A stretch of 5,583 nt of DNA from Planctomycetaceae bacterium (GCA_031257725.1 JAIROD010000090.1:1-5583); one strand, 5' to 3'. Shown: positions 1 through 5,475, counted from the first letter of the stretch. Numbers and translations are program-made. The notes: generated by a model from the letters alone, not told the origin.

Positions 1-17
1 GTATCCAACACAAAGAT

Positions 18-1085
18 ATGCAATACAAAGTTGTTTTGGAGTATTCTCCGTCGGAAAATTATAACTCAATCCATTTAGACCTTGCCGCTTTTTTGCTTAA
101 CATAAATGAAAAAGCAGAGGGACACGGTTGTTTTATTTACTATGGAAATCCGGCGTCGGATTGTAAAGCGGTTCGATACTGTGATTGTGAAAAGGCAAGT
201 TCAGAAAAAAACAAAACAGAAACCATCACTGTTGACATCAATTCCATTCCCGCAAATATTCATAAAATCGTTTTTGTTGTTACTCTTAAAAACGACCATA
301 ATACACCGGAATCAATTAAGCGGGCAAAAGAAACCGGTATCTGTTCACTATTTACTGACGAGTCGGAATTTCCGGTTCATTGTTTTGATTTTGCCGACAC
401 CAATTTTGAAGGCGGAGTTGTTTTCTATGAGATTGTCCGTTCGCAATCAGGTTGGATGGAGCGAGTGGTTGCTGCCGGAAACAAAAACACGCTCAACGAT
501 TTTGCCAAAACTTATGGAATTGAACTGAAAAAGGCGGAACCGGAAAAAGTTGTTTTACCCCCGTCACCGCCAATTCCTTCATCTTTTCCGTCCTCTTCTT
601 CTCCGTCGCCGCCCCCACCGCCGATTGACGATAATTTTCAATTAACACAACTAACGCAACTAACGCAACTGCAAGAAGAAAACAAATTGCTCAAACAACA
701 ACTGCAAATTGAACGTAACCGTACAGCAAAATTATTGGACAAATGCAACCGTTTAATAAAAGAAAACTATAAACTTTTTGAACAACAATTAGGAAGCAGT
801 AATTTGTTACCGGAGTTGCAGATACTATTTTCAGAGAGTTCACAATATCACGTTGCCGATCTGCCGATTAGAGATGCGTTGGAGATATGCGGCAATAAAT
901 TAGTGAAAGTACAAAATCTCAATACGGTATTAAATATTATTGAAGAGTTGCGTGGTTGGTGGAATGAATATCGCGTTCACCACACAACTCGTTTATCATT
1001 TTGGCGGCCGGACAGTTGGAGTCGATTTGAAAACAAATTTCCGAACCATCCCATCACAATCAAATTAAATTATTTTACAAGATAA
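18..1085 (+). CDS. TerD-fold protein with Pro/Ser linker, coiled coil and unknown C-terminal region
   Basis: Residues 1-170 of 355 read as a TerD (tellurium-resistance/stress) domain: HLDLAAFLLN near 19-28, YYGNP near 41-45, the strand pair ITVDINSIPANIHKIVFVV at about 70-88, and the closing pattern FDFADTNFEGGVVFYEIVR...GWMERVVAAG...FAKTYGIEL at about 123-170. TerD-family proteins are commonly about 190 aa and act in cytoplasmic stress or tellurite-resistance systems, often binding calcium. Here the usual DxD pair is reduced to HLD (His19, Asp21), and the acidic GDDE-type loop is replaced by a Lys/Thr/Glu stretch near 64-69, so calcium binding may be weakened (inference). A Pro/Ser-rich linker covers 178-203, then LTQ repeats (209-217), a Gln/Leu/Lys/Glu-rich coiled coil (about 217-258) and an unrecognised region with Trp-rich patches (about 265-355). 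No Shine-Dalgarno site is visible, and the frame stays open to the window edge. TerD proteins usually have about 10-20 more N-terminal residues, so the real start may be upstream. No other ter gene is visible. Confidence 0.82.
   Translation: MQYKVVLEYSPSENYNSIHLDLAAFLLNINEKAEGHGCFIYYGNPASDCKAVRYCDCEKASSEKNKTETITVDINSIPANIHKIVFVVTLKNDHNTPESIKRAKETGICSLFTDESEFPVHCFDFADTNFEGGVVFYEIVRSQSGWMERVVAAGNKNTLNDFAKTYGIELKKAEPEKVVLPPSPPIPSSFPSSSSPSPPPPPIDDNFQLTQLTQLTQLQEENKLLKQQLQIERNRTAKLLDKCNRLIKENYKLFEQQLGSSNLLPELQILFSESSQYHVADLPIRDALEICGNKLVKVQNLNTVLNIIEELRGWWNEYRVHHTTRLSFWRPDSWSRFENKFPNHPITIKLNYFTR
642..668 (+). repeat. 9-bp in-frame tandem repeat encoding Leu-Thr-Gln
   Basis: Three adjacent 9-mers, TTAACACAA then CTAACGCAA twice, encode LTQ-LTQ-LTQ at the junction between the Pro/Ser linker and the coiled coil of the TerD-fold protein. 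The last two units are identical and the first differs at two bases. The unit is a multiple of three, so changes in copy number keep the frame and would lengthen or shorten the spacer. Confidence 0.8.
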
Positions 1086-1190
1086 TGAAAAACAGTTTCC
1101 AATTTCGGAAAAATAAAACAAACGATTATATCTTATCAAAGCCCATCCGCGTCCGAATTTCTCGGCCGCTTCACCGTTCCCAATGACTTC

Positions 1191-1244
1191 TGATTCAGCG
1201 GTCATATCATGATTCAGCGGTCATTCAAACGGCTGAGCGGTTAT
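1191..1244. repeat. 19-bp spaced direct repeats in the ilvB downstream gap
   Basis: TGATTCAGCGGTCAT occurs at 1191-1205 and again, identical, at 1210-1224. A degenerate third copy, CGGCTGAGCGGTTAT, lies at 1230-1244. Start-to-start spacing is 19 then 20 bp. The array ends 9 bp from the ilvB stop, in the 168-bp gap between the convergent TerD-fold and ilvB genes. Its role is unknown: it could be a small tandem duplication, an operator or part of a 3' UTR. The rest of the gap (1086-1190) shows only a weak 5-bp stem at 1096-1111 (TTTCC and GGAAA), followed on the minus strand by a short T run. I do not call that a terminator. Confidence 0.7.
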
Positions 1245-1253
1245 GAAAAGATG

Positions 1254-3068
1254 TTACCGGTAAATCATCTCCTGAACGGTAGTTCCTGCGGGAATCATCG
1301 GCAACACGTGTTCCTGATACGGAATGGCAATATCAAGCAAAAACGGATTCGGACTGTCGATCATTTGTTTGATTGCCGTTGGAAGTTGCGATTTGTCGGC
1401 AACATGTAACGCCTCCCAACCGTATCCTTTTGCAATTGTTACGTAATCGGGATAACGTACCGCCGGACCAATTCCTGTTCCTTTGCCGAATGCTTCAGGA
1501 TGATCAATGGGACCCAAATAAGTTTGGGCGCGGTTTGATTTATGGAAGCGGTCTTCCCACTGAACGACCATACCAAGATGTTGGTTGTTCAGAAGCATCA
1601 CTTTAACCGGAATTTTTTCACAATAACATGTTGCCATCTCCTGAATATTCATCTGAAAACTGCCGTCGCCGTCAACGTCAACAACCAATTTTTCAGGACA
1701 AGCAAGTTTCGCTCCTATCGCCGCCGGAAGCCCAAAACCCATCGTTCCAAGACCGGCGCTGGAAATCCATGTTCGCGGATTTTTAAAACGATAGTATTGT
1801 GTTGACCACATTTGATGTTGACCGACACCGGTTGCTATAATTGTTTCACGATCCTGTGTTGCTTTCCAAAGTTCTTCAATGGCATATTGCGGTACAATAT
1901 TCGGTGAATTTTTGTCATACGCAAGAGGCATTTCCTTTTTCCAAGTGTCAATTTTACGCAGCCAGTCATTTAATTCCGGTGTTGGTTTGTACGATTTTAG
2001 CCGGTCAAGAATACCTCGTAACACCGTTTTCACGTCGCCGATAATCGGAAAATCCGTTTCTTTAACTTTATTGATTTCCGACGGATCAATTTCAACATGA
2101 ACAATAGTTGCCTGCTTCGCAAATTCCGACGGTTTACCGGTAACACGGTCATCAAACCGAACACCCAACGCCAACAGTAAATCACTTTCATAAACAGCGT
2201 GATTGGCATACGCGGTGCCGTGCATTCCGACCATTCCAAGAGCTAATTCGTGATCGCGCGGAAAAACCGAAAGTCCCATCATGGTTGTTGTAACCGGAAT
2301 CCGTGTTGTTTCCGCAAGTTTCAGTAGTTCCGCTGCCGCACCGGAAGACACAACCCCGCCTCCGGCATAGAGAACCGGTCGTTTCGCTTTTCGAATGGCT
2401 TCAATAATACAATCAAACGACGTTTCGGGAGGCAATTCGACAGTACCGCTGTAACCGGGCAAATTGATTGGCGCATCAAAATTCGGAACACATTGAGCAA
2501 CTTGAATATTTTTAGGTATATCAATCAACACCGGACCGGGACGGCCTGTTGTTGCAATGTACACCGCTTCACGAACAATCCGCGTCAGATCATTCACCTC
2601 TGTTACGAGATAATGATGTTTAGTAATACTTCGGCAAACTTCAACCATTGGCGTTTCCTGAAAGGCGTCGCTGCCGATGCAATCCGTACCGACTTGACCG
2701 GTAATCGCAATGATCGGAATACTATCCATTTTTGCGTCGGCAATCGTAGTTACGAGATTGGTTGCACCGGGACCGCTGGTTGCCATGCAAACTCCAACTC
2801 GACCGGTTGCCCGCGCAAACCCTTGAGCCGCGAAACCGCCGCCTTGCTCATTGCGCGGAAGAACAACCCGAAGTTTGTCCCGAAATCGGGTCATTGCCTG
2901 ATGTAACGGGATACTGAAACCGCCCGGATAAGCAAAAATTATTGCAACTCCATTGTTAATGAGAGATTGAATCAAAATATCCGCCCCGCTCATTTGGCTC
3001 TGAGACGGGATTGATTGAGTCTGGATTGATTTCGCTCCAGAAAAATTTTCATTGGTTGAGTTCGACAT
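1254..3068 (-). CDS. ilvB: Acetolactate synthase (AHAS), large catalytic subunit
   Basis: This thiamine-diphosphate enzyme joins two pyruvates to acetolactate, or pyruvate with 2-oxobutyrate, in the first common step of valine, leucine and isoleucine synthesis. From the chosen ATG it is 604 aa against a usual 560-600. Seen in order: the N-terminal ThDP domain with FAYPGG (about 45-50), RNEQGG holding the activating Glu74, ATSGPGATNL (about 86-95) and GSDAFQETP; the central FAD-type domain with LGVRFDDRVTGK (about 301-312) and VHVEIDPSEI; and the C-terminal ThDP/Mg domain with GDGSF (467-471), Asn494-Asn495 and the LGMVVQWEDRF block. The start is uncertain. The frame is open to a TTG at 3170 with AGGA 7 nt upstream, and ATGs lie at 3158, 3068 and 2993. 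The 3068 start gives a Ser/Asn/Gln-rich leader of about 25 aa, as I recall for planctomycete enzymes; the conserved domain begins near the 2993 ATG. No ilvN, ilvC, attenuator or leader peptide is visible nearby. Confidence 0.97.
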   Translation of the reverse strand: MSNSTNENFSGAKSIQTQSIPSQSQMSGADILIQSLINNGVAIIFAYPGGFSIPLHQAMTRFRDKLRVVLPRNEQGGGFAAQGFARATGRVGVCMATSGPGATNLVTTIADAKMDSIPIIAITGQVGTDCIGSDAFQETPMVEVCRSITKHHYLVTEVNDLTRIVREAVYIATTGRPGPVLIDIPKNIQVAQCVPNFDAPINLPGYSGTVELPPETSFDCIIEAIRKAKRPVLYAGGGVVSSGAAAELLKLAETTRIPVTTTMMGLSVFPRDHELALGMVGMHGTAYANHAVYESDLLLALGVRFDDRVTGKPSEFAKQATIVHVEIDPSEINKVKETDFPIIGDVKTVLRGILDRLKSYKPTPELNDWLRKIDTWKKEMPLAYDKNSPNIVPQYAIEELWKATQDRETIIATGVGQHQMWSTQYYRFKNPRTWISSAGLGTMGFGLPAAIGAKLACPEKLVVDVDGDGSFQMNIQEMATCYCEKIPVKVMLLNNQHLGMVVQWEDRFHKSNRAQTYLGPIDHPEAFGKGTGIGPAVRYPDYVTIAKGYGWEALHVADKSQLPTAIKQMIDSPNPFLLDIAIPYQEHVLPMIPAGTTVQEMIYR

Positions 3069-3213
3069 AAATGTACTATTCAGTAACGGTGAATATTCAT
3101 TAATTTCCGTCCCGTTAGAGACAACATATTGGTGGAAAACTAATAATACCGTAAACATAACTTTTCTCAAGGGGTATTCCTAATCAGTTATCAGGAACAT
3201 TCCCATTCCGTAT

Positions 3214-3305
3214 GGGAGCGTTTTCCGTTTGTGGGTGACGGTCATTCTTTCGCCCTGAAAGGGCAACGCAAGCCAGCCCGCCGCAACGCGGCGGGTGCGG
3301 GTAAT
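3214..3305 (+). repeat. Composite repeat flank module, copy 1
   Basis: The module opens at 3214-3235 with 22 bases (GGGAGCGTTTTCC...GTGGG) identical to 5226-5247. It then carries the small palindrome GCCCTGAAAGGGC (3252-3264) and the GC-rich hairpin CCCGCCGC-AAC-GCGGCGGG (3277-3295, 8-bp stem with a 3-nt loop). Copy 3 at 5226 has the same order and orientation, and copy 2 at 3415-3609 is the reverse. This copy lacks the second GCCCT...AGGGC palindrome and the GGAGAGTTGA stretch found in the other two. A 5-bp stem, CCCAT/ATGGG (3202-3216), overlaps its left end. It sits just upstream of the ilvB 5' end, so any ilvB promoter must lie in or next to it. I see no clear promoter hexamers. Confidence 0.85.
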
Positions 3306-3306
3306 G

Positions 3307-3413
3307 GTCTGAACTATGATTTTAATGATTGAATGAAGACGATGATTAAGAAAATTAAGAAAATTAAGTAAATCATAGTCAATCACAAAATCAAATAAAT
3401 CACAGTTCAAGAC
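3307..3413. repeat. 107-bp imperfect inverted-repeat element
   Basis: The ends pair imperfectly: GTCTGAACTATGATTT at 3307-3322 and AAATCACAGTTCAAGAC at 3397-3413, which is the reverse complement apart from one bulge and one mismatch. An inner AAATCATAGT (3370-3379) is also a perfect complement of 3313-3322. The interior is made of GATT/AATC and AAAATTAAG words (3351-3368). The left 49 bases (3307-3355) recur at 5427-5475 with one mismatch (T3315 against G5435). AT-rich dispersed repeats beginning GTCTGAAC occur in several bacterial phyla as far as I recall, but I cannot name this family with certainty. No ORF is convincing inside it, and the strand of any transcript is unknown. Confidence 0.82.
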
Positions 3414-3414
3414 C

Positions 3415-3609
3415 TGCTTGCAACACTCTCCGCTATCAACTCTCCACGAATCTATTAATCAATTGCCCTTACAGGGCGTTGATTTTTTGGGCAATCGTAC
3501 CCGCCGCGATGCGGCGGGCTGGTATGTATTGCCCTTTCAGGGCGAAGGATTGATCGGCAACCTCTAACGGGAGTGGGCAGAACATCGCCCCAAAACGCCA
3601 AACGCTCCC
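3415..3609 (-). repeat. Composite repeat flank module, copy 2 (inverted)
   Basis: Read on the minus strand this follows the order of copy 3 at 5226-5400: AACGCTCCC end (3601-3609), palindrome GCCCTTTCAGGGC (3531-3543), hairpin CCCGCCGC-GAT-GCGGCGGG (3500-3518), a second palindrome GCCCTTACAGGGC (3465-3477), then CAACTCTCCACGAATCTA and the CTTGCAACACTCTC block at its left end. Both GCCCT...AGGGC palindromes keep their 5-bp stems while the loops vary (TTC, TAC). With copy 1 and the 107-bp element between them, 3214-3609 forms one long interrupted inverted repeat. The part from about 3544 to 3600 diverges from the other copies. Confidence 0.85.
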
Positions 3610-3682
3610 GCCGTCTTCAGAGCCGCAACCGGAAGGTTGCGAAAAAACACGTTGACTGTCTATTTCACATTTTGGGAGCGTT
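3601..3682. repeat. Nested inverted repeat with GGAA-loop hairpin
   Basis: The outer arms AACGCTCCC (3601-3609) and GGGAGCGTT (3674-3682) are perfect 9-bp complements. Inside them CGCAACCGGAAGGTTGCG (3624-3641) folds into a 7-bp stem with a GGAA tetraloop. The GGGAGCGTT word is the same one that begins the flank modules at 3214 and 5226, so this may be another decayed module end. An A run, not a T run, follows the hairpin on the plus strand, so I do not read it as an intrinsic terminator. Confidence 0.6.
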
Positions 3683-3698
3683 AGTTTTTATTCGGAAA

Positions 3699-3932
3699 AT
3701 GCTGGAAAGTAACAGTTTATGTGACAGATGTTTTTCGATAGTTTTGTGCAACGCGAATCGGGCTGGGCAAACTTATCTTGATGCGGAACTTACCGGACTG
3801 GAAGAGAGTTTTTTGAAATTTGAAAGACGGCTGTTTATAACCGCTATCTCGCAGGTTATCTCCTTTTCTTTTTCTACGCGGTATCCGGATTTTCGTAGTG
3901 CTGTTATTTCATTTTCGTCACCTGTCATCTAG
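3699..3932 (+). CDS. Doubtful small ORF, 77 aa, unknown
   Basis: The frame is open from 3573, but its first part is translated repeat DNA, so the first ATG beyond the repeat (3699) is given. The middle (AELTGLEESFLKFERRL) looks like a plausible amphipathic helix, while the tail is Ser/Phe-rich and atypical. There is no good ribosome-binding site and no family I recognise. It runs convergently into the 3' end of the DUF4328 gene and overlaps it by 4 bp. It is opposed by the minus-strand ORF at 3773-3928, so at most one is likely real. Confidence 0.15.
   Translation: MLESNSLCDRCFSIVLCNANRAGQTYLDAELTGLEESFLKFERRLFITAISQVISFSFSTRYPDFRSAVISFSSPVI
3773..3928 (-). CDS. Possible 51-aa ORF directly behind the DUF4328 stop
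   Basis: The ATG (3926-3928) follows the TAG of the DUF4328 gene (3929-3931) with no base between them and in the same frame, giving TAGATG. The product starts MTGDENEITALRKSGYRVEK, is charged and soluble-looking at first, and ends in a Ser-rich tail at a TAA. It matches no family I know. It could be translated by reinitiation, could be a former C-terminal extension cut off by the TAG, or could be chance. The opposite strand is open over the same bases, which lowers confidence. Confidence 0.25.
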   Translation of the reverse strand: MTGDENEITALRKSGYRVEKEKEITCEIAVINSRLSNFKKLSSSPVSSASR

Positions 3933-4777
3933 GGATATTGCCCATCTAATTGAGGATGGAGTTCTTCATAATTTTCCTCCTGAAGAGTAGGTGGTACTGA
4001 TGGTTTCGGAATAATTCCTTGCCGAACTCCTATGCGTAAAATTACGGCGAAAGAGAAGGCACACAGAATTATTACGAATCCTAAGTAACAACATCCCATT
4101 GGTTTCTTTACGGGTATTTGATTTTCTGCCGGTATGATTATTGGGGTTTCAGATAATTCAACTTGTCTTTTGGTGATTTTGTGAACCATCACAACAAAGC
4201 AACATAGATGAATAATCGAGAACAATATACTCAGCGGAAATAACCAAATCGGCGGTGGAACGTAGAGAACATTGGTTGCGACAAGATATTGACTCCAACA
4301 GAAACCTAGAAGAGAGGGGAAAATATAGGTCAGCCACCAACACCCTGTTATAGAAAGAATGTTGCCTCTATTTTGTGTAAAAGTTACATCGACAATCCCC
4401 TTCATTATTTGGTAAGGGCGGACGATGTTAGCGATTGGGATAAAATGGCATCCGACTGACCATCCCGGTGTAAAAAACATTTGCCGAATACCGAAAGACC
4501 TTGCATTGGAGTTCACCCTGTAGAGCCAACACAGATAAAGTATGATACTCGCGATTGAGAATATAGACACAACGACAGCCGGTACAAATAGCAGGAGATC
4601 TCCTCTGATTTCCGGGGAAAAAATACCCAAAGATAATGCAGTAATAGATAATCCTTTGGTACAAAATATCATATATTCCAGTAATCCGAAAATAACTGAA
4701 AGTATTGTTGTGATGTTTGCACCCCAAGCTAATGCCGAAGGATTCTGATACGTAGAGTTGTCAGTGGAGCTTGCCAT
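3929..4777 (-). CDS. DUF4328-type multi-spanning membrane protein
   Basis: The 282-aa product has five clear hydrophobic segments at about 18-39, 61-85, 139-162, 176-199 and 228-249. Between helices 2 and 3 lies the hallmark I associate with DUF4328: a W/Y-R-x-N start (WLYRVNSNARSFG, about 84-96), then TPGWSVGCHFIPIANIVRPY (103-122), where the TPGW and P-I-A-N residues are the family signature. The hydrophilic tail (250-282) is Pro/Glu-rich. DUF4328 has no established function that I know of. The location is predicted to be the cytoplasmic membrane (inference). The gene starts 4 bp after the stop of the Lnt remnant on the same strand, suggesting former co-transcription. There is no Shine-Dalgarno site before the ATG, and an AT-rich TATTATAAT sits there instead. 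Codon use looks ordinary and the gene appears intact. Confidence 0.85.
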   Translation of the reverse strand: MASSTDNSTYQNPSALAWGANITTILSVIFGLLEYMIFCTKGLSITALSLGIFSPEIRGDLLLFVPAVVVSIFSIASIILYLCWLYRVNSNARSFGIRQMFFTPGWSVGCHFIPIANIVRPYQIMKGIVDVTFTQNRGNILSITGCWWLTYIFPSLLGFCWSQYLVATNVLYVPPPIWLFPLSILFSIIHLCCFVVMVHKITKRQVELSETPIIIPAENQIPVKKPMGCCYLGFVIILCAFSFAVILRIGVRQGIIPKPSVPPTLQEENYEELHPQLDGQYP

Positions 4778-4780
4778 TAT

Positions 4781-4786
4781 ATTATA
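4781..4786 (-). promoter_or_regulatory. Possible -10 box just before the DUF4328 start
   Basis: On the minus strand TATAAT lies at 4786-4781, only 3 bases before the ATG at 4777. It contains the TAA stop of the Lnt remnant. A start of transcription at the usual distance would fall at or very near the ATG and give a leaderless message. No good -35 hexamer lies at the right distance (the bases there read ACTTCA), and AT-rich chance is a real alternative. Confidence 0.2.
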
Positions 4787-5192
4787 ATATTGGTGGAGTT
4801 GGGTGAAGTGGTATCGAATTTTTAAATGTTCTCATTAAAGTTACAAAATGAAACAGAACAGCAACAAAAACAATTTCCAAACAAATTAACGCATACCAAT
4901 CGCCAAAACGCTGGTAGATTGTTGGCGACTGAATAGATGATAATACCGCTGCGGGATGAACATTTCCGATAACAGCATTGAGTTGGCAACGGCGACCAAG
5001 TGCCTCAATCACACCGTCTGGACGGATAACCGCCGAAAAACCGCAATCCGTTGCCGATAGATGCCAAAGTCCGTTTTCCGCCGCCCGAAAAACGTTAGCG
5101 GCTAAATGCTGATCGATCTCCCGCGAAAAACGAAACCAACCGTCACAAGAAAGATTGACCAGCATCTGATACATTTTCGACAACCTTGACAA
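4782..5192 (-). pseudogene. lnt: C-terminal remnant of apolipoprotein N-acyltransferase (Lnt)
   Basis: The 136-aa frame contains MLVNLSCDGWF (about 10-20), then REIDQHLAANVFRAAENG...SATDCGFSAVIRPDG (about 24-60). This is the nitrilase-fold end of Lnt, whose family pattern is VN-S-DGWF, then a DQHL-type helix, FRA-EN and T-G-SA-I-PDG. The remnant also keeps a closing hydrophobic helix (about 99-118) that fits the last membrane segment. Lnt adds the third acyl chain to lipoproteins in the inner membrane and is normally 500 aa or more. The N-terminal membrane helices and the Glu-Lys-Cys catalytic residues, which lie before VNLS, are absent. The frame starts at a TTG and is closed upstream by a TAG at 5205-5207, beyond which repeat DNA begins. 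The surviving part has no internal stops, so the loss may be recent. A functional use of the fragment is unlikely but not excluded. Confidence 0.78.
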
Positions 5193-5262
5193 TATTCTTT
5201 TTGCCTAATGCTGATAGACTCAGACGGGAGCGTTTTCCGTTTGTGGGCGATGGTCAAGGTTG
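5181..5262. repeat. 10-bp inverted repeat spanning the Lnt/repeat junction
   Basis: CAACCTTGAC (5181-5190) and GTCAAGGTTG (5253-5262) are perfect reverse complements. The left arm lies inside the first codons of the Lnt remnant and the right arm inside flank module copy 3. The right arm overlaps the bases that copy 3 has and copy 1 lacks. Confidence 0.6.
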
Positions 5263-5400
5263 TTCTTTCGCCCTGAAAGGGCAATACATACCAGCCCGCC
5301 ACATCGCGGCGGGTAACGGTCAACACGATCAACGCCCTGAAAGGGCAGTAGATTCATGGAGAGTTGAACATGGAGAGTTGAGAGTATCGCAAGCGGAATG
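5226..5400 (+). repeat. Composite repeat flank module, copy 3
   Basis: The order is GGGAGCGTTTTCC...GTGGG (5226-5247, identical to 3214-3235), palindrome GCCCTGAAAGGGC (5270-5282), GC hairpin CCCGCCAC-ATC-GCGGCGGG (5295-5313), palindrome GCCCTGAAAGGGC (5334-5346), then CATGGAGAGTTGA twice in tandem (5355-5367 and 5369-5381) and a GCAAGCGG end near 5390. The GC hairpin carries one uncompensated change (A5301 opposite C) compared with the other two copies. Relative to copy 1 it has about 7 extra bases, including AAGGTTG at 5256-5262. Predicted peptides over this stretch on either strand are translated repeat and not genes. Confidence 0.85.
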
Positions 5401-5426
5401 ATGGATGTGTAGGGTGTGTAATCCGC

Positions 5427-5475
5427 GTCTGAACGATGATTTTAATGATTGAATGAAGACGATGATTAAGAAAAT
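5427..5475. repeat. Left half of the 107-bp inverted-repeat element
   Basis: These 49 bases match 3307-3355 with a single mismatch and break off abruptly after AAGAAAAT. The right arm (AAATCACAGTTCAAGAC in the full copy) is not found downstream, so this copy is truncated or has been replaced. The spacer between module copy 3 and this half element (about 5392-5426) has no counterpart in the first repeat cluster. The following stretch, 5476-5552, shows nothing I can identify. Confidence 0.8.

Noticed and set aside
106..528. Plus-strand 140-aa frame within the TerD-fold gene
   Set aside because: It is an out-of-frame shadow. The overlapping frame carries the recognisable TerD pattern.
1065..1205. 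Minus-strand 46-aa frame starting MTAESEVIGNGEAAEKFGRG
   Set aside because: It is short, overlaps the 3' end of the TerD-fold gene, begins in the direct-repeat array and matches no family I know. It could be a relic, but there is not enough to call it.
2493..2906. Plus-strand 137-aa frame opposite ilvB
   Set aside because: It is antisense to a strongly conserved coding region with obvious AHAS motifs, so it is a shadow frame.
3180..3410. Minus-strand 76-aa frame, similar in part to a frame at 5102-5332 (both contain LPFQGER and HKRKTLP)
   Set aside because: The similarity is explained entirely by the shared repeat DNA. The frames run through palindromes and have no protein-like features.
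3214..3609. CRISPR array, because of recurring palindromic units
   Set aside because: Units are few, differ in order and orientation, and are not separated by regular unique spacers. No cas gene is present.
3624..3650. Intrinsic terminator at the GGAA-loop hairpin
   Set aside because: An A run follows on the plus strand and no T run follows on the minus strand.
3652..3680. TTGACT at 3652-3657 as a -35 box for the small plus-strand ORF
   Set aside because: No acceptable -10 hexamer lies 16-18 bp downstream.
5186..5401. Plus-strand 71-aa frame reading FALKGQYIPARHIAAG
   Set aside because: It is translated repeat module copy 3. Peptides of this kind are common false predictions over GCCCTGAAAGGGC repeats.
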